A stretch of 64,000 nt of DNA, from contig JBJTMY010000097.1 in assembly GCA_046073825.1 (NCBI GenBank), positions 1 through 64,000 of the forward strand, given 5' to 3'. The stretch is from CAINEC01 sp046073825 (GTDB taxonomy: Bacteria; Bacteroidota; Bacteroidia; AKYH767-A; OLB10). Under the pieces are notes generated by a model. That model was given only the letters and a program-made list of their open reading frames with translations. It ran no database searches and was not told where the DNA came from. The translations under genes were made by a program, and so were the position numbers. Below, one piece after another: positions 34,667-44,002 of this stretch. Positions within the stretch are counted from its first letter, which is position 1, and each line of letters begins with the position of its first letter.

Positions 34667-36271
34667 ATGAAAAAGAGAATTTTAGTCGCGGTCTTGATGA
34701 CTATCGGATTTAATGTAAGCGCTCAAACACTTAAAGACGCCATTCGACTAAACGAAAATGAGCAGCATGATGAAGCTTCAAGTGTATATCAAAAATTGAT
34801 TTCAATTGAACCTACTAAAGGAGACTACTATTATTATTGGGGTAATAATTTATTAGATGCTGATAAATCAGACTCTGCTTCTATTATTTTTAGTGAAGGA
34901 TTGAAAAAGGATCCTACAAATTATTTACTGCAAATTGGGAATGCAGAATTAAAATTAGCTGCAGGTAATTTAATTGAAGGCAAAGCATTAATCGAATCGA
35001 CCGTAAAATCAGCAGGAAATAAAAACGCATTGATATTAATTGTTGCGGCAGAAGCCCTGATACGACATAAAAAAGCACAAGATTTAATACTTGCACGAGT
35101 CTATCTTGATGCTGCTTTAAAAATAGATGCTAAGAATCCAGACGTTTATAATCTCATAGGAGATATTTATTCTGAAGAAAATAATGGCAGTGAGGCGGCT
35201 AAATATTATAATCTAGCCTTAGAAAAAGAAGGGAAATATATTAAATCTGTTTTTCATAAAGGACAACTGTATAAAAGATCGATGAGTTACGAAATCGCAA
35301 TTACAGAATTCAATAATACCCTGAAAATTGATCCAAACTTTGCCCCAGCATATAGAGAGTTGGGTGAATGTTATTATAAACTTAGAAAGTCTGATTTGGC
35401 TAAAGAGAACTACAAAAAATACTTAGAACTTTCTAAAAACAATAATAATGCTCGTTTGCGTTATGCATCATTCTTATTTCAAAGTGCAGAATATAATGAC
35501 GCTGCATATGAACTTTCTTTAATTACAAAAGTTGATTCTGCAAATATGGGAATGATGAGAATGATGGCGTATGTAAATTACGAAATCGGTAAAAACGATA
35601 CAGCCTTAAAAACTATTGCCAAAGTATTTGATATGACAAAGGAAGATACAACTAAACGTATTGGAAAAGATTATTCTTACTATGGAAAAATAATGAACAA
35701 AAGTGGAAACGTTGAGCTAGGCACTTATTATATTCAAAATGCTTTATCAATAGATCCGAAACAAGGAGAGCTATACGATGATTTGGCAGATATGTACAAC
35801 AAACAAAAAAAATATGATTTAAGTGCTATAACATATGAATCAAAAATAAATAATTCGACTAAGCCAGCCATTACTGATTACTTTAATATGGGACGTGCTT
35901 GGTACAATGCCAAAAACTATATAAAGGCCGATTCAGCATTTGCAAAAGTTACCGAAATAAATCCAGCTTGGCCCAATGGATATTTTTGGAGAGGTCGTGC
36001 TAACGCACAAATTGATAATACGGCAAAAGAAGGATTAGCAAAACCTTTTTATGCAAAATATATCGAGTTAGCAAATGCTGACGTAGCCAATCTTGCCAAA
36101 CAAAAAAATAATTTAATAGAAGCAAATAGTTATTTAGCTTTTGCTGCCTTTGTAGCTAAAGATTGTACCTTGTCAATTGAATACTGGAATAAAGTATTAG
36201 AGATTGATCCATCAACCAAACAAGCAAAGGATTCCATAGAAGCTATTAAAGCATCAAAAGATTGTAAATAA
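34667..36271 (+). CDS. Periplasmic tetratricopeptide-repeat protein
   Basis: A 534-residue exported protein: signal peptide MKKRILVAVLMTIGFNVSA, then consecutive TPR units (YYYWGNNLLDADK, VYNLIGDIYSEENNGSEAAKYYNLAL, AYRELGECYYKLRKSDLAKENYKKYL, YDDLADMYNKQKKYDLSAITYE, YFWRGRANAQ). It starts 10 nt after the PstS-like gene and ends in a bidirectional terminator, so it is the last gene of the group. A scaffold function with the TonB complex or the PstS-like protein is likely but unproven. Confidence 0.88.
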   Translation: MKKRILVAVLMTIGFNVSAQTLKDAIRLNENEQHDEASSVYQKLISIEPTKGDYYYYWGNNLLDADKSDSASIIFSEGLKKDPTNYLLQIGNAELKLAAGNLIEGKALIESTVKSAGNKNALILIVAAEALIRHKKAQDLILARVYLDAALKIDAKNPDVYNLIGDIYSEENNGSEAAKYYNLALEKEGKYIKSVFHKGQLYKRSMSYEIAITEFNNTLKIDPNFAPAYRELGECYYKLRKSDLAKENYKKYLELSKNNNNARLRYASFLFQSAEYNDAAYELSLITKVDSANMGMMRMMAYVNYEIGKNDTALKTIAKVFDMTKEDTTKRIGKDYSYYGKIMNKSGNVELGTYYIQNALSIDPKQGELYDDLADMYNKQKKYDLSAITYESKINNSTKPAITDYFNMGRAWYNAKNYIKADSAFAKVTEINPAWPNGYFWRGRANAQIDNTAKEGLAKPFYAKYIELANADVANLAKQKNNLIEANSYLAFAAFVAKDCTLSIEYWNKVLEIDPSTKQAKDSIEAIKASKDCK

Positions 36272-36305
36272 AAAAATAGGGCTTAAAATTTAAGCCCTAT
36301 TTTTT
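36271..36305. terminator. Bidirectional terminator between the TPR gene and the proS operon
   Basis: A perfect palindrome (17 bp arms around one central base at 36288) with A tract and T tract on either side; it touches the stop codons of both convergent genes. Confidence 0.93.
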
Positions 36306-36990
36306 ATGCTGTCACATCTTCATCTTGTTGATTTCGGAATTTAAATCCTACTTTTTTTCCATCATACATTGATGTTTCAATCATGTAGGTTAATGCATCG
36401 TGAACAGTAATTTCACGCATAGCATCAATTGGTGGTACAACGGCATCAGTTTCTAGCGCATTAATTAAAAACTGATCTATTAATTTTTTCAGCGACTCAT
36501 CAGAAATAACATCTGAATTAAAATTATTAAATAATATTCCAATTTGCTTTTTACCTTCTACAAAAAAGTGATTTTCAGAATTAATAAATATACGACCTAG
36601 CAGAATTCCAATCTCCCCACGCCGTTCAAATTTCATTGCATCTGCCATAAAATTATATACAGAAATCATCCCACAGACTCCCCTATCTGGATTAAGACTT
36701 ACATAATTAGACTTTGTTAATGGATGCGTTGGATCAAAAGCGAAGGCATTTGTATGCATAATAAAAATTAATACATCATCTGCCACTTTTATTTCTGCTT
36801 CAAAAGTACCACGGTCAGTATATTTGACTTTTATTCGTGGGTCATTTAAAAGCATGATATGCTTTAGCTCCCGCTCATAATCCATCAACATTTGTTTGAT
36901 AAGTGAAAATGCTGCAAAGGTTGTATCAGTTGCATTTTTAGCATTCTTAACTTTTGTGTCTAGCAAGGACAAAATTTGATTGTTTATCAT
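36304..36990 (-). CDS. Conserved hypothetical protein cotranscribed with proS
   Basis: A 228-residue soluble protein, no signal peptide or membrane helix. The N-terminal ~55 residues are helical; the rest alternates strands and helices with motifs such as VKYTDRGTFEAEIKVADDVLIFIMHTN-like strands, GVCGMISVYNFMADAMKFERRGEIGILLGRIFIN and a helical C terminus. I do not recognise a named family. It starts 12 nt after proS, so it is likely in the same transcript; no function should be inferred from that alone. Confidence 0.75.
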   Translation of the reverse strand: MINNQILSLLDTKVKNAKNATDTTFAAFSLIKQMLMDYERELKHIMLLNDPRIKVKYTDRGTFEAEIKVADDVLIFIMHTNAFAFDPTHPLTKSNYVSLNPDRGVCGMISVYNFMADAMKFERRGEIGILLGRIFINSENHFFVEGKKQIGILFNNFNSDVISDESLKKLIDQFLINALETDAVVPPIDAMREITVHDALTYMIETSMYDGKKVGFKFRNQQDEDVTA

Positions 36991-37002
36991 GGCTAGAATA
37001 AA

Positions 37003-38478
37003 TTAATAAGCTCTTGCAAATAATACTCTTTGCCCAGAAGGTTTCCCAGTCAAAATGCAATTTCCTTCTTCCACAGGATTATCCATTGGAATACAGCGAA
37101 TTGTGGCTTTAGTAAGTTCCTTTATTTTTTCTTCTGTTTCGGTAGAACCATCCCAATGTGCATAAACAAATCCCCCTTTATTGTCGAGAAGGTCGTTAAA
37201 CTCTTCCCATGTATCCGCACGATGAGTTTTTTCTTCTCGAGTATCCAGCGCTTTTCGATAAATATTATCTTGTATCTGCTCTAATAAATTTTCGATTTTC
37301 AAGTGAAGGTCCGTCATCTGATATACAGCTTTTTCTTTGGTATCCCTTCGAGCTACTTCAACCGTTCCATTTTCTAAATCACGAGGACCAATAGCTACTC
37401 GAACAGGAACTCCTTTTAATTCATATTCTGCGAATTTCCAGCCTGGTTTGTGCGTGTCGCGATTATCATATTTAACAGAAATACCACGCTTTTCAAGTAG
37501 TTTTTTTAACTCAGCTACTTTTTCATTAATAGCTTGCAATTGTTGGTCAGTTTTAAAAATCGGGACTATTACCACTTGAATTGGAGCTAAACGAGGAGGA
37601 AGTACCAATCCATCGTTATCAGAATGACTCATAATTAAAGCCCCCATTAATCGTGTTGAAACACCCCAAGAAGTAGCCCAAACAAACTCTTGTTTCCCTT
37701 CTCTATTCGTGTACTTAACATCAAATGCTTTCGCGAAATTTTGGCCTAGGAAGTGAGACGTTCCAGCTTGAAGAGCTTTACCATCTTGCATCATCGCTTC
37801 AATACAATAAGTATCGAGCGCTCCAGCAAAACGTTCATTAGGCGACTTCATTCCTTTTATTACTGGTATTGCCAATACATTTTCAGCAAAATCAGCATAC
37901 ACATTCAACATTTTGATTGTTTCCTCCACCGCTTCTTCAGCAGTTGCATGAGCAGTGTGCCCTTCCTGCCATAAAAACTCTGCGGTTCTTAAAAACAAAC
38001 GTGTTTTCATTTCCCAACGAACGACATTAGCCCATTGGTTAACTAAAATTGGAAGATCTCTGTAAGATTCTATCCAACCACGATAGGTGTTCCAAATAAT
38101 TGTTTCCGAAGTAGGTCGTACGATTAATTCCTCCTCTAACTTGGCATCTTCATCAACAACAATCCCCTTCCCATCAGGGTCATTTTTTAATCGATAATGT
38201 GTTACCACTGCACATTCTTTGGCAAATCCATCCACATGGCTAGCTTCCTTACTAAAAAACGACTTTGGAATAAAAAGTGGAAAATAAGCATTTACGTGAC
38301 CTGTTTCTTTAAATCGACGATCCAACTCTTGTTGCATCTTTTCCCAGATTGCATAGCCATACGGCTTAATTACCATGCAACCTCGCACTGCCGAATGTTC
38401 TGCCAAATCGGCTTTCATCACTAAATCCTGATACCATTGAGAGTAATTTTCTTCCCTTGATGTTAATTGTTCGCTCAT
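37003..38478 (-). CDS. proS: Prolyl-tRNA synthetase (eukaryote/archaea-like type)
   Basis: A 491-residue class II synthetase of the short, archaeal-like ProS group without the editing INS domain found in enterobacterial enzymes. Signatures: GCMVIKPYGYAIWEKMQ (motif 1 region), RPTSETIIW and FLRTAEFLWQEGHTAHA (motif 2), GTSHFLGQNFAKAF and GALIMSHSDNDGLVLPPRLAPIQVV (motif 3 and anticodon domain start), then a C-terminal zinc-site-like extension ending in Tyr (FARAY), as in this group. A promoter with an overlapping inverted repeat lies upstream. Confidence 0.96.
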   Translation of the reverse strand: MSEQLTSREENYSQWYQDLVMKADLAEHSAVRGCMVIKPYGYAIWEKMQQELDRRFKETGHVNAYFPLFIPKSFFSKEASHVDGFAKECAVVTHYRLKNDPDGKGIVVDEDAKLEEELIVRPTSETIIWNTYRGWIESYRDLPILVNQWANVVRWEMKTRLFLRTAEFLWQEGHTAHATAEEAVEETIKMLNVYADFAENVLAIPVIKGMKSPNERFAGALDTYCIEAMMQDGKALQAGTSHFLGQNFAKAFDVKYTNREGKQEFVWATSWGVSTRLMGALIMSHSDNDGLVLPPRLAPIQVVIVPIFKTDQQLQAINEKVAELKKLLEKRGISVKYDNRDTHKPGWKFAEYELKGVPVRVAIGPRDLENGTVEVARRDTKEKAVYQMTDLHLKIENLLEQIQDNIYRKALDTREEKTHRADTWEEFNDLLDNKGGFVYAHWDGSTETEEKIKELTKATIRCIPMDNPVEEGNCILTGKPSGQRVLFARAY

Positions 38479-38494
38479 ACATTTATAAATTTAC

Positions 38495-38524
38495 CAAAAT
38501 AATTTTGGCATTGTGTTTGCCAAA
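38495..38524 (-). promoter_or_regulatory. Candidate proS promoter with embedded inverted repeat
   Basis: Minus strand: -33 TTTG (38521-38524), 18-nt spacer, -7 TTATTTTG (38495-38502, one mismatch). An inverted repeat TTTGGCA-n7-TGCCAAA (38504-38524) fills the spacer and -33 box, an operator-like position. Confidence 0.5.
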
Positions 38525-38582
38525 TGAAATATCAGCAAAATTGAATAACTAACCGCATAAAAACAATTTAATTCCTGAATTT

Positions 38583-40478
38583 ATGAAATCTCTTATCCAA
38601 ATAATTAAATTGAATCCTTTTAAAGTTACCCTTTTCATCTTTTTTCTCTCCACAATTTTTATTTCTTGCTCTTCGAACCGATTATCCACTCGCGCTTCGG
38701 ACGATGTTTATTTTACCAATGTTCCGGAGGTCGAAATCAATGATAGTTTTCAAAACAAAAACAATCAGCCTTCAAACAATAACAACTCCTCAAATAACAA
38801 TAATTTTCAGAATAATGTAAATCAGCAACCTGATAATTATACTCAGAAAAATGATAACCAATCGAACGATAATCAAAACAATTATTCTGAGAATATTAGC
38901 TCCTCAGATAGTTTAAATAACAATAGCTCCAACAATGCATCTAACAGGTACTCTGATGAAGGAGGCAATACTTACATTACGAACAATTATTATAATGAGG
39001 ACGATTATTATGATTACGCGTATACTGCCCGCCTAAGGAGATTCAATCATTCATGTGGCTGGAATTATTACGACCCATATTACACTAATTTGTATTGGTA
39101 CGACTATAATCCCTATTCTTATGGAGTGAGTTTATATACCACTTATCATTGGTGGGGAATTACAACCACTTATAGTTGTAATAATTGGTGGCCAAGTTGG
39201 GGCTCTTATTACCCTTCATATTACGGATATTCTGGATGGTGTGGTTATGGATGGGGAAACTCCTATTTGAATGGTTACAACAATGGTTACTGGAATGGAT
39301 ATAACAATGGCTATTGGAATGGATATTATTCAGGTTTATACAATGGCACGTTTAATCCCTATTACTATAACAGTATGGATTCATATAGCTATTATTATGG
39401 CCCACGAGGTGGCACACATGGTAATCACGTAGCTTTAAACACTCCACGCGGAGGAACAACCGTATCACAATTGTACAATGAATTAGGTGTAGGTAGAGCT
39501 AATGATCACTTAGTTGCCAATGATGGCATTCAGGCTATAGGTCGACCAAAGCGTGAAATCAAATCCAACTATAATGAAATAATTAAAAACAATCCGATTC
39601 GCACCGTTGGAAATGATAATGAATTTAATCATCAAAGCGGACAACCCAAAAATTTTAACAATAGTAATCATGGGGATGTTACTCCAAAAAATGAAAACAC
39701 TCCTAATAACAATACCCCTACTCATCCATCAAATAATAATGATAATTTGAGCAATCCAAAAAACCCAAAAGGGGATAATCAACAAAACGAAAACAATCAG
39801 AACAACAACTTCACCACCCCTCGTAACAATCAACAGGAAGAGAACATTAACACCCCTAGAAACAACAACTATTCAACTCCTAAACAAGAACATCAGGAAA
39901 ACCAAAACAACAATCCTAGAAACAATAATTATTCAAATCCAAACAACTCCAATCAGCAAATAGATAATTACACTCCAAGAAACAATAATTATTCACAGCC
40001 TCGAAATACCAATCAACCCACCGAAAATAATTATAACACTCCAAGAAGCAATAACTATTCACTGCCTCGCAATACCAATCAGCCAACAGATAATAATTAT
40101 AGCACTCCAAGAAGCAATAACTATTCGCAGCCTCAAAATACCAATCAACCCACTGAAAATAATTATAGCTCTCCAAGAAACAATAACTATTCGCAGCCTC
40201 AAAATACCAATCAGCCAACTGAAAATAATTATAGCTCTCCAAGAAACAATAATTATTCACAGCCTCGCAATATCAATCAACCTTCTGAAAATAATTACAA
40301 CACTCCAAGAAGTAATAACTATACTCAGCCTAGAGTAAATCAAAACAACAATGATTATTCAACGCCAAGAAATTCATACTTAGCACCAAGAACTTCTTCG
40401 CCATCGTTTTCAACTCCTCGAAGTACACCAAGCAATGGAAATAATAGTGGTGGTGGTTTTGGTGGAAGAAGAAGATAA
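38583..40478 (+). CDS. Asn/Tyr-rich low-complexity lipoprotein with 22-residue tandem repeats
   Basis: A 631-residue protein with a lipoprotein-type signal (FISC, C29). Four regions: an Asn/Ser/Gln-rich stretch (~50-125); an aromatic block dense in Tyr, Trp, Gly and Asn (~130-275, with repeats of NGYNNGYWNGY); a short conventional region (PRGGTTVSQLYNELGVGRANDHLVANDG, split by GG motifs); and an Asn/Pro-rich tail with five exact-length 22-residue tandem repeats (467-576, consensus NNNYSQPRNTNQPTENNYSTPR split over positions) ending in a Gly/Arg tail. I know no function; an envelope stalk or polymer-like, possibly phase-separating protein is plausible. Confidence 0.8.
   Translation: MKSLIQIIKLNPFKVTLFIFFLSTIFISCSSNRLSTRASDDVYFTNVPEVEINDSFQNKNNQPSNNNNSSNNNNFQNNVNQQPDNYTQKNDNQSNDNQNNYSENISSSDSLNNNSSNNASNRYSDEGGNTYITNNYYNEDDYYDYAYTARLRRFNHSCGWNYYDPYYTNLYWYDYNPYSYGVSLYTTYHWWGITTTYSCNNWWPSWGSYYPSYYGYSGWCGYGWGNSYLNGYNNGYWNGYNNGYWNGYYSGLYNGTFNPYYYNSMDSYSYYYGPRGGTHGNHVALNTPRGGTTVSQLYNELGVGRANDHLVANDGIQAIGRPKREIKSNYNEIIKNNPIRTVGNDNEFNHQSGQPKNFNNSNHGDVTPKNENTPNNNTPTHPSNNNDNLSNPKNPKGDNQQNENNQNNNFTTPRNNQQEENINTPRNNNYSTPKQEHQENQNNNPRNNNYSNPNNSNQQIDNYTPRNNNYSQPRNTNQPTENNYNTPRSNNYSLPRNTNQPTDNNYSTPRSNNYSQPQNTNQPTENNYSSPRNNNYSQPQNTNQPTENNYSSPRNNNYSQPRNINQPSENNYNTPRSNNYTQPRVNQNNNDYSTPRNSYLAPRTSSPSFSTPRSTPSNGNNSGGGFGGRRR
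39981..40310 (+). repeat. Five tandem 66-bp repeats inside the Asn-rich gene
   Basis: Five consecutive in-frame 66-bp units, each encoding 22 residues beginning N/S-N-N-Y and ending P-R; shorter 20-residue relatives flank them at about 39921-39980 and 40311-40370. Variation between units is mainly synonymous or at two or three positions, a pattern of expansion by unequal exchange or slippage. Confidence 0.9.
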
Positions 40479-40494
40479 TTTCTTTTGAACAAAT

Positions 40495-40527
40495 AAAACT
40501 GCTACTGACGTGGCAGTTTTCATTTTA
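40495..40527 (+). terminator. Terminator of the Asn-rich gene
   Basis: AAAACTGCTAC (40495-40505) pairs with GTGGCAGTTTT (40510-40520), one G-T pair, TGAC loop, then CATTTTAT. It ends 16 nt before the next ATG, so the FadL-like gene needs partial read-through or a promoter inside this stretch. Confidence 0.8.
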
Positions 40528-40535
40528 TATTAATT

Positions 40536-42080
40536 ATGAAAAAAATAATCTTAAGCCTATCATTATTACTATTTGCCAACGCAAGCTTTTGCCAAAACGA
40601 TGGCGATATGATTCGATATGCAATGCAGAATGTCGGGGGAACGAGTAGAACACTAGGCATGGCTAATTCATTTGGTGCTTTAGGTGCAGACATTAGTTCA
40701 ATGGCAACAAACCCAGCAGGCCTTGGTCTATATAGAAGTGGAGAATTAAGTTTTTCATTAGGCTTTAACAATCGGTATATCCAAGAAAATTTTTTAGATG
40801 GTGTAAAAAATGATAATCAATTTAAAATGTCATTTAGTAATGCGGGAATGCTATGGCATTTTGAAAACCAAAATTATAGCAGATGGAAAGGATGGACGTT
40901 TGGATTTGGATATAATCAAACCAATAATTTTTCGGCAAATAATTCTGCTGTTGGATTTAATGCAAAAAACTCCATCCTACATGCTTATTGCGAATCCTTA
41001 GGAACATTTGACCCCTCAATTGCTGCTTATACAGCATCACCTGCATACAATGGGAACAATGCATCCAACTTAAGTTCAGATTTTCCATTTGATATTGACC
41101 TTGCATGGCAAACTTATTTAATAGATAGTGTAAATTCAACCGCAGGGCAAACCTATTATTTTAACTCAGTACCTTTTGGTGGCGTTCAACAATCGCGAAA
41201 ATCGATTAGTAGAGGTGGTGGTGGAGAGTTTGATATTTCATTTGCTAATAATTTTGACAACAAACTATTTTTTGGTGCTACTATTGGCTTTGCTTCTGTC
41301 AATTATTCTCAACGTACTAGCTGGAAAGAAACCGATACGCAGGATACAATCCCTGGCTTTTACTCACTGGATTACAACACAGAACTTACGACTTCGGGAA
41401 GTGCAATAAATTTAAAACTCGGTGTTATATATAGACCCATTGATGCAATGAGAATTGGCTTTGCTTTTCACACACCAAATAGTTATTTGCTTACTGACGA
41501 TTATTCCACCACCCTAAATGCAAAGCTTGAAAATTTAACTGGAGGGATTATTGAAAACGATTATTCATCCCCACTTTCTATTCCATTTCAATATAGAATT
41601 ATGACACCAATGAAATTTATTGGCAGCATCGCTGGATTAAGTTCTAAAATTGGAGCCGTTAATTTAGATTACGAATATAATGATTACTCAAAGGGAAGTG
41701 TTTACTCAAACGATGCGACAATAAATCCTTATTTTAATGAAACACGTGAAGCAATAAAAATTAAATATCAAGCTTCGCATACGCTTCGTTTAGGATTTGA
41801 ATCCGTAATAAATCAATGGAGAATCCGAGCTGGAGTTAGTTATTCTACCTCCCCATTCAAGAGTGCTTTTAGATATAATACTCGTACCGACTTGAGTAAA
41901 AAAACAATTTCAACTGGATTTGGGTATAAAGGTGATCGATACTTTTTTGATATGGCCATTTCTTACGCTATGTATGGATTGATAGAAAGACCTTATGCAG
42001 TAAAGAGTGGTTTGGAAGGAAAAATTGAATCAACTATATATAATACACGAATATTATTTACGATTGGAAAAAAATTCTAA
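40536..42080 (+). CDS. FadL/OmpP1/TodX-family outer-membrane transporter
   Basis: A 514-residue protein: signal peptide MKKIILSLSLLLFANASFCQ, followed by the N-terminal FadL-type hatch region (GTSRTLGMANSFGALGADISSMATNPAGLGLYR, quoted in part) and a C-terminal series of beta strands ending in TRILFTIGKKF. FadL-family porins take up hydrophobic compounds such as long-chain fatty acids or aromatics; the substrate is unknown here. Its stop codon overlaps the stop of the convergent GT39 gene by 4 nt with no hairpin between them. Confidence 0.88.
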   Translation: MKKIILSLSLLLFANASFCQNDGDMIRYAMQNVGGTSRTLGMANSFGALGADISSMATNPAGLGLYRSGELSFSLGFNNRYIQENFLDGVKNDNQFKMSFSNAGMLWHFENQNYSRWKGWTFGFGYNQTNNFSANNSAVGFNAKNSILHAYCESLGTFDPSIAAYTASPAYNGNNASNLSSDFPFDIDLAWQTYLIDSVNSTAGQTYYFNSVPFGGVQQSRKSISRGGGGEFDISFANNFDNKLFFGATIGFASVNYSQRTSWKETDTQDTIPGFYSLDYNTELTTSGSAINLKLGVIYRPIDAMRIGFAFHTPNSYLLTDDYSTTLNAKLENLTGGIIENDYSSPLSIPFQYRIMTPMKFIGSIAGLSSKIGAVNLDYEYNDYSKGSVYSNDATINPYFNETREAIKIKYQASHTLRLGFESVINQWRIRAGVSYSTSPFKSAFRYNTRTDLSKKTISTGFGYKGDRYFFDMAISYAMYGLIERPYAVKSGLEGKIESTIYNTRILFTIGKKF

Positions 42081-44002
42081 TTCACTACTCGAATAATTAA
42101 ATCATCAATAGCCGCAGAATACTTTCCAGGATTATACAAATAAATCTTTATTATGTCGTCTGCATTCATATCTTCTACGTATTTATACCCATAAAAAAGT
42201 GTCGTCCATTTGTTTTTTTCTTTAATGAACGGCTGAAACTGCAAACTTCTCCAAGATTTAATTTGACCAGAAGGCGAATCAATTTCAACCACTAGCATTA
42301 ATTGATCATGCTTAGGAATTTGAACAGATTTGACATTTAACTCTACAACCAAAGATCGTCCTTTGGTAAGTTGAATTTGTTGCAATGAATTTGTGTAGGT
42401 AATTCCATATTCTAAGGTAGAATCTAAAATAGAAATGTGTGAGCCACTTAATGCATCGTTTCTCTGTTGAAGCAATTTATTATCTACATTCCAATTGTTT
42501 TTTTCAAAATCGTTTTTTTCATAAAACAGAACATTTGTATTTTTTAAATGCTTTGAGGAATCTTTTGAAAAAACATAAATGCCAGAATTAAAATGGATAT
42601 CCTGTTTTACTAAGTAGGGGAAATATTTCTTAATTCGAAATTCGAGCTCAGGTGCGTGATAATTATTTGACCAAGCATGAAGAAAGTACTTTTTTGATGA
42701 GTTTGCGAGAATACTATCAACAACTAAATAATCATCATTTTTATTACAACAATATTGAACAATATTATTTCGAAGCAATGAATCGTGTAAATAATAATTT
42801 AAATAAAATGGTTTAATTACATTAACAGTATACTCAATATTATTACGATTCAATTCATTAGAATAACTTTCTATATCAAATGCAATATTTTTAAAAACAG
42901 CAAACTGTTCGGTTGAATAATGCTTCTTAGAAAACACCGTACTAAACATGAATAGTCCGAGCACTAAACCTACTGCTGGAATCACATGTTTTTCATTTTG
43001 CAACTTTATCAAAGAAACTATTCCAATAATAATTAAAGGATATCCGAAAATCAAAATAGAATATTGAAAAACAGGATTTTTAAAAATCGAATAATAATAA
43101 GCTACAAGAACAGGAAGGACTCCAAGAATAAAAAGCAGAAACACTTTTCCATTTATAATTATTTTGAACTTCGTCAAAAAAAGCGAAAAAATAATTAGAA
43201 CTACTAATCCAATTATTATTTCCCAATCGTTATTAAAACAATAATATAAAAACTCCAAAATTGCCCAATTAGACGGCACTCCTAACCAGCCACCATCTCC
43301 TCCTAATCCGCCAACACTAAAATGAGTGAACATGACAGGAAAACTTGGGATATACAATATAAACATGATAATTCCCGAGAGCAAATAGAATAGACCTTGC
43401 TTTTTATTTTTAACAAAAAACAATCCTGCTACACCAACTAATCCAACAAACATGAAACTAAAATAATGCGTGTACATGGCTCCTGCACCAGCGATTATCA
43501 ATATTATATTCCAAATTGAAAAAGTAACTGGTTTTTCATTTTGAAAAAAATATTTTGTCCACGACCAAACAAACAACATAGAGAAAAACAAACCTGGAGC
43601 ATAAGGACGAGCGAGTTGACTATATAAAATGGGGAATTCTGAACAACTGATAATTGCTAAAACTATCAATGCACGAGAATTACCTAACCAAAACTTAGCT
43701 ATTGAATAAATAACTATTAAAGTGAAACAACCTATTATTACGAAAGGTAAACGAATTGCAAACGCAGACATCCCGAACATCTTTATCCAAAACCAAAGAA
43801 AAACCTGTACCCCCATTGGATGCATATCATCTAAACGAACTCCATTTTCAACGACAGATTTTAAATTGTCAAATTGAAGACGGGATAATGCACTTAACTC
43901 ATCGTTAGTTAAAGACCATTCTGAGAACTGGTAAAAGCGTAAAATGCAACCAACACAAAGTATTAATAAAAAGAGACTATTATTTTTGATTGCTGCTACC
44001 AT
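42077..44002 (-). CDS. GT39/ArnT-type membrane glycosyltransferase
   Basis: A 641-residue polytopic protein with about 10-11 membrane helices in residues 10-370 and a soluble C-terminal domain (~375-641) that reads like a beta-sandwich. The first periplasmic loop has the acidic pair of lipid-linked-sugar transferases (TNDELSAL, D34 E35), and LDDMHPMG follows. Such enzymes move a sugar from a polyprenyl phosphate donor to lipid or protein. Donor and acceptor cannot be read. The start overlaps the rlmB stop by one base, so it is the last gene of the HsdR_N-rmuC-rlmB operon. Confidence 0.82.
   Translation of the reverse strand: MVAAIKNNSLFLLILCVGCILRFYQFSEWSLTNDELSALSRLQFDNLKSVVENGVRLDDMHPMGVQVFLWFWIKMFGMSAFAIRLPFVIIGCFTLIVIYSIAKFWLGNSRALIVLAIISCSEFPILYSQLARPYAPGLFFSMLFVWSWTKYFFQNEKPVTFSIWNIILIIAGAGAMYTHYFSFMFVGLVGVAGLFFVKNKKQGLFYLLSGIIMFILYIPSFPVMFTHFSVGGLGGDGGWLGVPSNWAILEFLYYCFNNDWEIIIGLVVLIIFSLFLTKFKIIINGKVFLLFILGVLPVLVAYYYSIFKNPVFQYSILIFGYPLIIIGIVSLIKLQNEKHVIPAVGLVLGLFMFSTVFSKKHYSTEQFAVFKNIAFDIESYSNELNRNNIEYTVNVIKPFYLNYYLHDSLLRNNIVQYCCNKNDDYLVVDSILANSSKKYFLHAWSNNYHAPELEFRIKKYFPYLVKQDIHFNSGIYVFSKDSSKHLKNTNVLFYEKNDFEKNNWNVDNKLLQQRNDALSGSHISILDSTLEYGITYTNSLQQIQLTKGRSLVVELNVKSVQIPKHDQLMLVVEIDSPSGQIKSWRSLQFQPFIKEKNKWTTLFYGYKYVEDMNADDIIKIYLYNPGKYSAAIDDLIIRVVN

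Noticed and set aside
39916..40260. A 114-residue minus-strand frame with regular CFLESYNYF repeats
   Set aside because: It is the antisense reading of the 66-bp tandem repeats; any open frame over a repeat looks repetitive. No promoter or start signal supports it.
39981..40310. A CRISPR-like array
   Set aside because: The 66-bp units are contiguous and in frame with no unique spacers; they are coding tandem repeats.
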